In this document: positions 55,940 through 64,000 of the stretch, piece after piece
How positions within the stretch are numbered: the stretch's first letter is position 1
How the letters are laid out: each line of letters begins with the position of its first letter
NCBI RefSeq assembly: GCF_018417475.1
Contig: NZ_CP054856.1
Coordinates: 1,767,001-1,831,000 of the forward strand
DNA length: 64,000 bases
Direction of reading: 5' to 3'
From: Novosphingobium decolorationis
GTDB taxonomy: Bacteria; Pseudomonadota; Alphaproteobacteria; Sphingomonadales; Sphingomonadaceae
The notes under the pieces: model-generated
What the model was told of the DNA's origin: nothing
Seen by the model: only the letters and a program-made list of their open reading frames with translations
The model's database searches: none
Made by a program: the position numbers and the translations under genes

Positions 55940-57414
55940 AGCAGGTTTTCCAGCATCAGTTTCGCCGTCGCCTTGGCGCTGCCGACGACCCCCGGAATAC
56001 CTGCGCCGGGATGGGTCCCCGCGCCCACGAGATAGAAGTTGCGCAGCGTGTCGTCGCGGTTGTGGCCGCGAAACCAGGCGCTTTGCGTGAGGATCGGCTC
56101 AAGGCTGAAAGCGCTGCCCTTGTAGGCGGCGAGGTCCGCCTCGAAGTCGGTCGGGGCGTAGTGGAAACTGGTGATGAGGCGGTCCTCGATGTCGGGCACC
56201 AGGCGGCGGCCGACTTCGGCGAGGATGCGCTTTTCCAGCACGGGGCCCACCTCGTCCCAGTCGATCGGCAGCTTGCCCATGTGCGCGACGGGTACGAGCG
56301 CGTAGAACGTACTCTTGCCCTCGGGCGCCATCGAGGGGTCGGTGACGGTCGGGTGATGGAGGTAGATCGAGAAGTCGCGCGGCAGCACGCCGTGCTCGTA
56401 GATATCGTCGAGCAGGCCCTTGTAGCGCGGCCCGAACAGGATCGTGTGGTGCGGGATGCCCGGCCAGGTTCCCTCCAGCGCGAAGTGGACGACAAAGAGG
56501 CTGGGCGAGAAACGCTTGGCCGAAAGCTGCTTGGCCACCTTCTTGCCGCGCGGATTGTCGGAGAGGAGGTCGCGGTAGGTGTGCATGATGTCGCCATTGC
56601 TGGCGACGGCATCGAAGCGCTCACGCCAGCCGCTCGCGCATTCGACCTCGGTGGCCATGTCGCCCACGGTGTGGACCTGCGTCACCTTGTCGCCCAGGCG
56701 CACCGTCCCCCCGATACGTTCGAACAGCGAGACCATCCCGGCGACCAGACGGTTGGTGCCGCCCTTGGCCCACCACACGCCGCCGTCCTTCTCCAGCTTG
56801 TGGATGAGCGCGTAGATCGCGCTCGTCTTCATCGGGTTGCCGCCCACCAGCAGCGTGTGGAACGAGAGCGCCTGGCGCAGGTGCTCGTCCTTCACGAAGC
56901 TGGAGACCATCGAATAGACCGAGCGCCACGCCTGATAACGTGCGAGCGCGGGCGCGGCCTTGATCATCTTGGAGAAGTCGAGGAAGGCCTCGTGGCCCAG
57001 CTTGACGTAGCCTTCCTGCCAGACGCCTGCCGCGTAACGCTGGAATTCGTCATAGCCAGCCAGGTCCTGCGGCGCGATGCGCGCAATTTCGCGGTGGAGC
57101 GCGGGCTCGTCATTCGAATAGTCGAAGCTGACGCCATCAGGCCAGTTGAGCCGGTAGAAGGGCATGACCGGCATCAGTGTGACGTCGTCGGCCATGTCCT
57201 GTCCCGCACCGATCCACAACTCGCGCAGGCAATCGGGATCGGTGATGACGGTGGGCCCGGCGTCGAAGGTGAAGCCCTCCTTCTCCCAGTAATAGGCCCT
57301 CCCGCCCGGCTTGTCGCGCGCTTCGACCAGGGTGGTCTGGACACCGGCGGACTGGAGACGGATCGCCAGGGCAAGGCCGCCAAAGCCCGCCCCGACTACG
57401 CAGGCGCGGTTCAT
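55936..57414 (-). CDS. crtI: Phytoene desaturase CrtI
   Basis: This 492-residue FAD-dependent desaturase takes phytoene to lycopene. The N-terminal dinucleotide motif is VVGAGFGGLALAIRL, and the C-terminal carotenoid desaturase signature includes GAGTHPGAGIPGVVGSAKAT. ATG 57414 overlaps the crtY stop (ATGA). Confidence 0.97.
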   Translation of the reverse strand: MNRACVVGAGFGGLALAIRLQSAGVQTTLVEARDKPGGRAYYWEKEGFTFDAGPTVITDPDCLRELWIGAGQDMADDVTLMPVMPFYRLNWPDGVSFDYSNDEPALHREIARIAPQDLAGYDEFQRYAAGVWQEGYVKLGHEAFLDFSKMIKAAPALARYQAWRSVYSMVSSFVKDEHLRQALSFHTLLVGGNPMKTSAIYALIHKLEKDGGVWWAKGGTNRLVAGMVSLFERIGGTVRLGDKVTQVHTVGDMATEVECASGWRERFDAVASNGDIMHTYRDLLSDNPRGKKVAKQLSAKRFSPSLFVVHFALEGTWPGIPHHTILFGPRYKGLLDDIYEHGVLPRDFSIYLHHPTVTDPSMAPEGKSTFYALVPVAHMGKLPIDWDEVGPVLEKRILAEVGRRLVPDIEDRLITSFHYAPTDFEADLAAYKGSAFSLEPILTQSAWFRGHNRDDTLRNFYLVGAGTHPGAGIPGVVGSAKATAKLMLENLL

Positions 57415-58610
57415 GCGCGCTCTCCCAATGGGCTGAGGTCCGCAAGCGGACGCCCTTGGCCTGCAAGAGCGGCGATCGCCGCGCCGACCGGCACCGGCGG
57501 CTTCCCGGCCAGCACCCGCGCCATGTCGGCCAGCCGCGACTGACCGGCGTAGAAACGCTCGATCAGCGGCTCGGGAAGCCGGTAGAAACGGGCGAGCATG
57601 CGCCAGCGGTCTTCGGGCGCGCCTGCGCCAAACAGCATCGTCGTCAGCATTCGGTAGAAGCGCCCCTCGCGCCAGTGATGTGCGGCCCAGTCATGACAGA
57701 TCCTTCCTAGGGCCTCCCCGCCGATGTTGTCGAGGCCGGCGAGATGAACGGCAAATCGTACCGCATCGGGAAGGGAGTACGATGTCAAAGGATGCACGAG
57801 CGCCGCCCTTGTTCCCGCACGGGCGGGAACGCCCTCGGGATCGGCGTTCCAGAAGGCGGAGAAATCCCCCCGGGCGATCACGGGAAGCGCGCCGGTTTCC
57901 TCGTAGAGGACCTCGGCGATGTCCCAGCCCTGCCCGGCGGCATAGCGCGCGATCCGTGCCCGCAGCGCGTCGCGCTCGATCGCCGGGGTGTCGGCGTAAT
58001 AGGTATCCTCGATGAAGAGCCGGGAGGGGCCGAAGGGCAGGACGTAGACGAAGCGATAGCCGTTCACCTGCTCCACGGTCGCATCCATGACGATGGGACG
58101 GGTCAGGCCATGCGGCTGCCTGGTCGTGACCATCTGCCCCAGGAACGTCTGCCAGCCGCCGGCCATGTGCTCGAGCCCCTTCGCCCCGCGCGCATCGAGA
58201 ACCGCGCCTGCCGTGATCGAGGTCCCGTCCTCCAGCTCCACCCGCTGGGCGCTGGCGCAGGCCACGCGCGCACCGCACAGCAGCGCCTCCTCGCTCAGAG
58301 CTTCGCGCAGGCGCGCGTCGAGCCGGTCGCTGGTAATGCTGGCGTAGCGGGTCGAAAGATCACGCGCGTAGCCCGGAAAGCGCACCTCGTACCCCTCCCA
58401 GCGCGCCGCGATCAGCGGATCGAGGAGCGCCCGCGCCGCCGGATCGACGTCGGTATCGAAGAACGACCAGACGTGGTCGCCGCCGAAACGCGGGCCCTGT
58501 TCGACAAGGCACAGGCGCAGATCGGGACGCGCGCGCGCAAAGGCCAGCGCGGTCAGCCCCCCGGCCAGTCCGCCTCCCAGAATTGCCAGATCACACGTGC
58601 GGTCAGCCAT
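57411..58610 (-). CDS. crtY: Lycopene beta-cyclase CrtY
   Basis: This 399-residue FAD/NAD-binding cyclase converts lycopene to beta-carotene. It has DLAILGGGLAGGLTALAFA at the N-terminus and the cyclase motif GDHVWSFFDTD. PLTSYSLPDAVRFAVHLA is characteristic of bacterial CrtY. ATG 58610 is the first in-frame start with a Rossmann lead of usual length. It is the first gene of the operon; crtZ and other modifying genes are not in the window. Confidence 0.95.
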   Translation of the reverse strand: MADRTCDLAILGGGLAGGLTALAFARARPDLRLCLVEQGPRFGGDHVWSFFDTDVDPAARALLDPLIAARWEGYEVRFPGYARDLSTRYASITSDRLDARLREALSEEALLCGARVACASAQRVELEDGTSITAGAVLDARGAKGLEHMAGGWQTFLGQMVTTRQPHGLTRPIVMDATVEQVNGYRFVYVLPFGPSRLFIEDTYYADTPAIERDALRARIARYAAGQGWDIAEVLYEETGALPVIARGDFSAFWNADPEGVPARAGTRAALVHPLTSYSLPDAVRFAVHLAGLDNIGGEALGRICHDWAAHHWREGRFYRMLTTMLFGAGAPEDRWRMLARFYRLPEPLIERFYAGQSRLADMARVLAGKPPVPVGAAIAALAGQGRPLADLSPLGERA

Positions 58611-58644
58611 TGATAAAGCGCCCAGTACTAGGAGACATACAGTA

Positions 58645-58660
58645 CAACTTGGCAAAGTTG
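58645..58660. promoter_or_regulatory. Inverted repeat between crtY and the divergent acetyltransferase gene
   Basis: CAACTT-GGCA-AAGTTG is a perfect 6-base-arm palindrome in the 74-base divergent gap. On the minus strand it overlaps a possible -35 (TTGCCA), so it may be an operator for the carotenoid operon. Confidence 0.4.
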
Positions 58661-58684
58661 CGACCTTGCGGCATTGTAACACTG

Positions 58685-59236
58685 ATGACAAATGACGAAC
58701 TGACAGTCGAGGAGGCCTCCGCAAAGGATGCCCAATCGATCACCGAGATCTTTTCGCATTACGTGCTGAAAAGCACCGCGACATTCGAAACCGAGCCGCC
58801 CGGCTGCGACGCGGTTCGTCAACGCATCGCCGACCTGACCCAGTCCGGTTACCCTTATCTGGTTTCGCGCGACGCGAACGGCAAGGTCCTCGGCTTCGGT
58901 TATGCCCAGCGCTATGGCCCTCGCGTGGGCTATCGTTACAGCGTGGAAACAACGGTCTATGTCCGCCCGGACTGTGTCCGGCGCGGCATCGGCTCGGCCC
59001 TTATCAAGGCCCTCATCGACGAATGCGAAGCGCGCGGGTTCCGCCAGGCCTTCGCGGTCATCGCCTCGTCCGAACCCGCCTCGGTGATCCTTCATGCACG
59101 TGCAGGCTACCGGCCGGTCGGAACGCTCGAAGGCGCTGGCTGGAAGCACGAACAGTGGATCGATGTCTTTCTCATGCAGCGCAAGCTGGGCGAAGGAAAC
59201 GACACCCTGCCCGAACCTGCCCTCCCCGAAGGCTAA
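58685..59236 (+). CDS. GNAT acetyltransferase (phosphinothricin acetyltransferase-like)
   Basis: This 183-residue protein belongs to the Pat/Bar-like branch of GNAT N-acetyltransferases. It has FSHYVLKSTATFETEPP, ETTVYVRPDCVRRGIGSAL (acetyl-CoA loop RRGIGSAL) and GWKHEQWIDVFLMQ. These enzymes acetylate small amines such as phosphinothricin or methionine analogues. ATG 58685 was chosen because upstream codons overlap the promoter region. Confidence 0.85.
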   Translation: MTNDELTVEEASAKDAQSITEIFSHYVLKSTATFETEPPGCDAVRQRIADLTQSGYPYLVSRDANGKVLGFGYAQRYGPRVGYRYSVETTVYVRPDCVRRGIGSALIKALIDECEARGFRQAFAVIASSEPASVILHARAGYRPVGTLEGAGWKHEQWIDVFLMQRKLGEGNDTLPEPALPEG

Positions 59237-59341
59237 GGGCGCCCCGCTCGCGAAGGCATCCCGCCGGACCCGAGAAAATCTCTGGAAACGTATAGGCTTC
59301 TCACACGTTGGAGCCCGTACGCATTTCAATCGGGGAGCCCC

Positions 59342-60214
59342 ATGCACAAGACGATACAGGCCGCGTTGCTGGCCGCCAGCACGCTGGCCGCCGCCACGGC
59401 CAGCCCGGCCGCCTTCGCCCAGGACACATCGACGCAGATGGACGAGCCTGGCCGCAACGTGTTCGAGGGCGATTCCTTCACGATCGGCGCGGGCGCTGTC
59501 GCCACGCCCGACTACAGCGGCTCCGACGACTATGTCATCGCGCCAATCCCCGCGATCCGAGGCCGGATCAAGGGCGTGACGATCAACACCCGCGCCGGTG
59601 GCGCCGCCATCGACTTCATCCCGGACAAGCGGGGCGCCAAGATCGACTTTGCGCTGGGCCCCGTCGCCACGGTGTCCTTCAACCGGACCCGGAAGGTAAA
59701 GGACCCGGTCGTAGCCGCCGCCGGAAGGCTCAAGATGCCGGTCGAGGTCGGCGTGAGCGCCGGTTTCACGGTCAACCGCGTGCTGCATGACTATGACTGG
59801 ATGAACTTCAACACCGACATCAAATGGGATGTTGCGGGCGCGCATGACGGGATGACGGTGTCGCCGTCGGTCAGCTACAACACCCCCCTCAGCAAAAGCC
59901 TGCTGGTCACCGTGCTCGCCTATGCCCGCCACGTGGACGACAATTTCGGCGACTACAACTACTCGGTCTCCCCGGCACAGAGCGAGGCAAGCGGCCTGCC
60001 CCAGTACACCGGGAAGAGCGGCTGGGACCGGGCAGGCGTGGGCACACTGGTCGCCTGGGACCTTTCCGGAGACCTGCGCGACGGCGGCTTCTCGCTCATC
60101 GGCGTGGCGACCTACACCCGCCTGCTCGGCGATGGGAAGGACACGCCCTATACCTCGCTGCGCGGCTCGGCCGACCAGTTCATGGGTGGCCTCGGGATCG
60201 CCTACACCTTCTGA
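59342..60214 (+). CDS. MipA/OmpV-family outer-membrane protein
   Basis: This 290-residue porin-like protein has a signal peptide ending at SPAAFAQD and a barrel ending in the aromatic IAYTF. Typical MipA/OmpV patterns are VATPDYSGSDDYVIAPIPAI and the Gly-rich strand GVATYTRLLGDG. The family includes scaffold and antibiotic-import proteins. The role here is unknown. The last 13 bases overlap the convergent glycosylase gene. Confidence 0.85.
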   Translation: MHKTIQAALLAASTLAAATASPAAFAQDTSTQMDEPGRNVFEGDSFTIGAGAVATPDYSGSDDYVIAPIPAIRGRIKGVTINTRAGGAAIDFIPDKRGAKIDFALGPVATVSFNRTRKVKDPVVAAAGRLKMPVEVGVSAGFTVNRVLHDYDWMNFNTDIKWDVAGAHDGMTVSPSVSYNTPLSKSLLVTVLAYARHVDDNFGDYNYSVSPAQSEASGLPQYTGKSGWDRAGVGTLVAWDLSGDLRDGGFSLIGVATYTRLLGDGKDTPYTSLRGSADQFMGGLGIAYTF

Positions 60215-60822
60215 TCCAGCGCCGCCCGTATCCGGCCGCGCAGATCGGGCAGAAGCTCGCCTGCGAACCAGGGGTTGCGCCCCATCCACAGGCGGCTGCG
60301 CCAGGCCGGGTGCGGCAAGGGCAGAAATCCCGGAGGAGCCTCGTGCCAGCGCGCGACGGCCTGCGTCATGGTGGGGGCAAAGCCGCGCGGCAGATAGCGT
60401 TTCTGCGCGTGGAGCCCCACCAGGAGGGTCAGGCGCACCTGCGGGAGCTCGGCCCGCAAGGCGTCGTGCCACAAAGGGGCGCACTCGGGACGGGGCGGAA
60501 GGTCGCCCCCCTCGCCCTTGCCCGGATAGCAGAAGCCGCTGGGCATGTGCGCGACGCGTTCTGGATCGTAGAAATCCTCGGCGCAAAGCCCGGTCCAGTC
60601 GCGCAGCCGATCCCCGCTGTCATCGTCCCAGGCCCGCCCGCTGGCGTGAACCTTGCTCCCGGGAGCCTGGCCAATGACAAGGATCCGGGCGGACTGCCCT
60701 GCCTGGACAACCGGGCGCGGCTCATGGGGCAGAGCGTGCGCGCAGGCCCGGCACGCCGCGATGCGCGCAAGAAGTGCGTCAAGACCCTCGGACTTGCGGG
60801 TTCTATCGTTCGACGTGCTCAT
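60202..60822 (-). CDS. Uracil-DNA glycosylase-family protein
   Basis: This 206-residue protein of the UDG superfamily has motif 1 ILVIGQAPGSKVHASG and motif 2 LPLPHPAWRSRLW. FCYPGKGEGGDLPPRPECAP is diagnostic of this subgroup. Cys pairs near the start (CRAC) do not form a full iron-sulfur ligand set. DNA repair is the expected role, but substrate range is unproven. Confidence 0.8.
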   Translation of the reverse strand: MSTSNDRTRKSEGLDALLARIAACRACAHALPHEPRPVVQAGQSARILVIGQAPGSKVHASGRAWDDDSGDRLRDWTGLCAEDFYDPERVAHMPSGFCYPGKGEGGDLPPRPECAPLWHDALRAELPQVRLTLLVGLHAQKRYLPRGFAPTMTQAVARWHEAPPGFLPLPHPAWRSRLWMGRNPWFAGELLPDLRGRIRAALDQKV

Positions 60823-60958
60823 GCGGCCCCGAGGTGGCGTCCTTGCGCCTGCGGGACAAGAGGCATCGCCGCAGCCCTTGCGCCATTTGCACCGCACAGG
60901 GAGCCTCGCGCTGGCTCATGCGTTGGGAAAGCAAAGCCTCTTCAAGGAGTTTTGCCCC

Positions 60959-61111
60959 ATGCTCAAGTACATAATCCTGATCCTGCTCGCGCTCTGGCTG
61001 CTGGGCTTTGTCGTCTTCAAGGTTGCCGGCGCGCTGATCCACGTGCTGTTGTTCGTGGCCATCGTGATCGGTCTCTACCAGCTGTTCTTCGCCAAGCGCG
61101 GCAAACTCTAG
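60959..61111 (+). CDS. Lmo0937-type small membrane protein (DUF5670-like)
   Basis: This 50-residue protein has two hydrophobic helices (YIILILLALWLLGFVVF and LIHVLLFVAIVIGLYQLFF) and a basic end. AAGGAG lies 9 bases before ATG 60959. Such proteins are common, and their function is unknown. Confidence 0.75.
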   Translation: MLKYIILILLALWLLGFVVFKVAGALIHVLLFVAIVIGLYQLFFAKRGKL

Positions 61112-61130
61112 AACCGCGTGATCCGCCCCC

Positions 61131-62411
61131 TCAGCCGCCGTGCGGCGGCTGCTTGGGGGGCTGGTTCTGGCGGTAGTACTCGGGCGGATTCACGCGGCGG
61201 AACAGCGTGCCCCGCTCCGAATAGAGGATCAGCACCAGCGAGAGGCTGCCCATGATCGCCATGCCCGCCGTGATCGGCACTGCGCTGCCATCAAACGCCA
61301 AGCCGATTGCCGCACCGATCACCGAGCCCAGCACCATACGTACGAACGACATGACCGAGGCCGCCGCGCCAGCGATGCGGCCAAAGGGCTGAAGCGAAAT
61401 GGCCTGGAAGTTCGCCGCGATGAAGCTGAGCATGCACATCGAGACAGTCATCAACGGCACGAAGGTCCACAAGTCCTCGTTGCCGCGCAAGGCAACGATC
61501 ATGTGAATGATACCCGTCACGATGAAGACGATGAGCGCGCTATGCGACACGCGCCGCGCGCCGAAGGCCACGACGATGCGCGCGTTGATGAAGTTGGTGC
61601 CCGCCATGATCATCGCCATCATGCCGAACAGGATGGGGAACATCTCGCCCGCGCCCAGCGTCTCACCCACCAGCTGCTGCGCGCTGTTGAGATAGCCGAA
61701 GAGCCCCGCCTGGACGAGCGCGCCGCCCAGGAAATAGCCGATGGCCGCACGCTCGGTGAGCGCGAGGCGCATGTTGCCCGCGATCACGCGCGGACGAATT
61801 TCCTGCCGGTTCTCCGGCTCCAGCGTCTCGGGAAGACGCAGGCTTGCCCAGATGAAGACGACCACACCCATCGCGCAGGTCACCCCGAAGATCCAGCGCC
61901 AGCTGGCCACCAGCATGATCGCCTGGCCGACCATCGGCGCGATCATCGGCACCACCATGAAGGTCGTGGCGATCAGTGACTGGGTGCGCGCCATGGCATC
62001 GCCCTCGTAGCGGTCGCGCAGGATCGTCATGGGCATGACCATCATCGCCGAGGTCAGGAGCCCTGCGATACCACGTGCGATCAGCAACAGCTCGAAACTG
62101 CCCGCAACCGCACACACGAAAGTCATCAGGAAATTGCCCGCGATTGCAAAAAGAGCAACGCGGCGACGCCCGAACCGGTCCGCCAGGGCGCCGGGAAACA
62201 GCGACCCGATCCCTGCGCAGGTCATGAACACCCCGATGATCAGCTGGCGCTGGTTCGGGTCGGGCACGCCCAGATCCTCCGAAATCAGCCCCAGCGCCGG
62301 CAACATGATGTCGATCGAAAGCGCCATGAGCGCCTGCATCGAGGCCATCAGGCCGACGAATTCGGCCTGCCCCATGGGGAAGGAATCCTTGGAAGTGTGA
62401 GCACCGGTCAT
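61131..62411 (-). CDS. Bcr/CflA-family multidrug efflux MFS transporter
   Basis: This 426-residue protein has 12 membrane segments. The Bcr/CflA-type start is LMALSIDIMLPALGLISEDL, followed by the loop GALADRFGRRRV. It probably exports drugs such as bicyclomycin, chloramphenicol or sulfonamides, or endogenous metabolites. The C-terminus is Pro/Gln-rich. It is divergent from dinB. Confidence 0.9.
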   Translation of the reverse strand: MTGAHTSKDSFPMGQAEFVGLMASMQALMALSIDIMLPALGLISEDLGVPDPNQRQLIIGVFMTCAGIGSLFPGALADRFGRRRVALFAIAGNFLMTFVCAVAGSFELLLIARGIAGLLTSAMMVMPMTILRDRYEGDAMARTQSLIATTFMVVPMIAPMVGQAIMLVASWRWIFGVTCAMGVVVFIWASLRLPETLEPENRQEIRPRVIAGNMRLALTERAAIGYFLGGALVQAGLFGYLNSAQQLVGETLGAGEMFPILFGMMAMIMAGTNFINARIVVAFGARRVSHSALIVFIVTGIIHMIVALRGNEDLWTFVPLMTVSMCMLSFIAANFQAISLQPFGRIAGAAASVMSFVRMVLGSVIGAAIGLAFDGSAVPITAGMAIMGSLSLVLILYSERGTLFRRVNPPEYYRQNQPPKQPPHGG

Positions 62412-62491
62412 GCCGCGCGCATGCCGCAGTTGCGAAATTTAGGCCAGCAGATTCGCATCCGACCCGCTACATTTCACAAGGACATGCCTAT

Positions 62492-63622
62492 ATGTGGCGG
62501 ATGGTTTCGCCAGGCGAGCACGACGAGGACGAGGCCGACGGCCTGCGCAAGATCATCCATGTCGACATGGATGCCTTCTTCGCCAGCGTCGAGCAGCGCG
62601 ACGATCCCGAGATCCGCGGGAAACCGGTGGCCGTGGGTGGTTCGTCGGGTCGCGGCGTGGTGGCCGCGGCCAGTTACGAGGCGCGCACCTTCGGGGTGCG
62701 CTCGGCCATGCCCTCCTCGCGCGCGCTGCGCCTGTGCCCGGACCTCATCTTCCGCAAGGCCCGCTTCGATGTCTACCGCGCGGTCAGCCAGCAGATCCGC
62801 GCGATCTTCCTCGACTACACCCCCCACGTCGAGCCGCTCTCGCTCGACGAGGCCTATCTCGACGTCACCGAGGACCGCAAGGGACTGGGCTCGGCCACGC
62901 GCATCGCCGAGCAGATCCGCGCCCGGATCAAGGCCGACACCGGGCTCACCGCCAGCGCCGGGGTCTCCTACAACAAGTTCCTCGCCAAACTCGCCAGCGA
63001 CCAGAACAAGCCCGATGGCCTGTGCGTGATCCGCCCCGGACAGGGCGCGGCTTTCGTCGCCTCGCTGCCGGTGAGGCGTTTCCACGGGGTCGGCCCGCGC
63101 GGCGCGGAGAAGATGGCGAGGCTCGGCATCGAGACGGGCGCGGACCTTGCCGCCAAGGACCTTGCCTTCCTGCGCGCGCATTTCGGCAGCTTTGCCGAAT
63201 ACCTCTTCCGGGCCGCGCGCGGCGTGGACCTGCGCCAGGTGCGCGCCGACCGACCGCGCAAATCGGTAGGAGGGGAGCGCACCTTTGCCGAGAACATCGA
63301 GAACGCAGTGGCTCTGCGCGAAACGCTGGACGCCATCATCGAGACTGTGTGGGAGCGGATCGAGCGCGCCCAGACACGTGGGCGCACGGTGACATTGAAG
63401 CTGCGCTATGCCGATTTCACGACGCTGACCCGCGCCCGTTCGGTCCACCACTGGGTCGCCGACAAGGCCGAATTCGCCACACTCGGCCATGCGCTGCTGG
63501 CCGAACTCCTGCCCCTGCCCCAGCCGATCCGGCTGATGGGCCTCACCCTCTCCGCGCTGGAACAGGACGAGAAGACGGTGAAAGCCAAAGCCGAGAAAGA
63601 CGGGCAGCTATCCCTTCTGTGA
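62492..63622 (+). CDS. dinB: DNA polymerase IV (Y-family)
   Basis: This 376-residue translesion polymerase has its catalytic site in HVDMDAFFASVEQRDD and SLDEAYLDVT. The helix-hairpin-helix is at PVRRFHGVGPRGAEKM, and a little-finger domain follows (FAENIENAVALRETL). No clear beta-clamp QLSLF motif is seen, but the end GQLSLL is close to it. ATG 62492 has AAGGA 9 bases upstream. Confidence 0.95.
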   Translation: MWRMVSPGEHDEDEADGLRKIIHVDMDAFFASVEQRDDPEIRGKPVAVGGSSGRGVVAAASYEARTFGVRSAMPSSRALRLCPDLIFRKARFDVYRAVSQQIRAIFLDYTPHVEPLSLDEAYLDVTEDRKGLGSATRIAEQIRARIKADTGLTASAGVSYNKFLAKLASDQNKPDGLCVIRPGQGAAFVASLPVRRFHGVGPRGAEKMARLGIETGADLAAKDLAFLRAHFGSFAEYLFRAARGVDLRQVRADRPRKSVGGERTFAENIENAVALRETLDAIIETVWERIERAQTRGRTVTLKLRYADFTTLTRARSVHHWVADKAEFATLGHALLAELLPLPQPIRLMGLTLSALEQDEKTVKAKAEKDGQLSLL

Positions 63623-64000
63623 CACGCCCTGCGGCGCATATTCCTCCAGGTACCACTGGGTAAAGGCGGCGACGCCCTTCGCCAGGTCGGTCTGCGGCAC
63701 ATAGCCCGTCAGCGCGTCCAGCAAGGCGGGATCGGCATACGTCTGCGGCACGTCTCCGGGCTGCATGTCCATCATGTTGAGCCTGGCCTCGCGCCCGAGA
63801 CAGCGCTCGATGGTCGAGATGAAGTCCATGAGCGCGATCGGCTGGCCACCCCCCACGTTGACCACCCGGTAGGGCCCGATGGGTGAGAGCGTATCGACAA
63901 GGCCCGGCCTCTCCACCGGATGTCCGGCGACGGGCGGCACCTCGGAAAGGCGTGTGATGCCCTCCACCAGATCATCGATATAGGTGAAGTCGCGGGCCAT
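63608..64000 (-). CDS. NAD-dependent epimerase/dehydratase, C-terminal part (cut by right edge)
   Basis: The visible 130 residues are the C-terminal portion of an extended SDR sugar-nucleotide enzyme. RDFTYIDDLVEGITRL and YRVVNVGGGQPIALMDFI are typical of UDP-glucuronate 4-epimerase-like proteins. The ATG at 64000 is internal, so the real start lies beyond the window. The 3' end overlaps dinB by 15 bases. Confidence 0.8.
   Translation of the reverse strand: MARDFTYIDDLVEGITRLSEVPPVAGHPVERPGLVDTLSPIGPYRVVNVGGGQPIALMDFISTIERCLGREARLNMMDMQPGDVPQTYADPALLDALTGYVPQTDLAKGVAAFTQWYLEEYAPQGVSQKG

Noticed and set aside
58611..58684. PpsR/CrtJ-type site (TGT-N12-ACA) before crtY
   Set aside because: The best match, near 58675, has a 10-base spacer, so it does not fit.
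58628..60586. Minus-strand open frame of 652 codons
   Set aside because: Covers the GNAT and MipA/OmpV genes on the plus strand, both with family motifs and proper starts.

Overview
The window is GC-rich chromosomal DNA that looks like a member of the Sphingomonadales, most likely close to Novosphingobium. The reasons are the sphingomonad-type TonB-dependent receptors, the crtY-crtI-crtB carotenoid operon, the alphaproteobacterial SspB adaptor, the large NAD-dependent glutamate dehydrogenase and the gene orders of the tol-pal and his clusters. No rRNA, tRNA or CRISPR array was recognised.

Bases 1-1,400 hold the start of a NAD-glutamate dehydrogenase gene that runs off the left edge. Bases about 1,400-21,700 form a catabolic island. 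A five-gene minus-strand chain (FAD monooxygenase, bicupin, zinc-ligand-poor MDR dehydrogenase, LeuC-like and LeuD-like hydro-lyase subunits) has 4-base overlaps at every junction. It is followed by an IclR-type regulator, two MFS transporters, an isocitrate lyase/PEP mutase-family C-C lyase, two more bicupins, a tandem SDR protein, two TonB-dependent receptors, a Cys-less isochorismatase-fold protein and a ThDP-dependent enzyme. Variants of one 15-base palindrome, ATCCGC-N3-GCGGAT, lie in the five promoter-bearing gaps of this island, six copies in all. I infer one regulon for uptake and oxidation of an unidentified, probably aromatic, compound, ending in an alkylmaleate-hydratase plus alkylmalate-lyase step. 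The substrate cannot be named from sequence.

Bases 21,700-26,800 hold a candidate small RNA, fumC, a DASS-type transporter gene broken by a 7-base tandem duplication, a HAD phosphatase, a small lipoprotein and a J-domain protein. Bases 26,900-31,700 are the tol-pal operon (ybgC-tolQ-tolR-tolA-tolB-pal, minus strand). Bases 31,800-35,700 hold a HIT protein and hisB-hisH-hisA-hisF-hisE, with a tiny PEP-CTERM protein gene between hisF and hisE.

Bases 35,800-46,600 are mostly housekeeping and small genes: sspB, gmk, dapD, an M19 dipeptidase, a cupin_5 protein, several small exported proteins, a PhnA-like protein and an OsmC peroxiredoxin. Bases 47,100-49,800 hold an isolated two-gene phage-tail-like cassette with a beta-helix tailspike. 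thiC follows, with a clear TPP riboswitch, then cspA and an SRAP-fold protein that has lost most of its active-site residues.

Bases 53,400-58,600 are the carotenoid operon crtY-crtI-(Tdi1/DUF1851-like)-LOG-crtB. The right end holds a GNAT acetyltransferase, a MipA/OmpV porin, a uracil-DNA glycosylase-family protein, a Bcr/CflA efflux pump, dinB and the C-terminal part of a sugar-nucleotide epimerase cut by the right edge.
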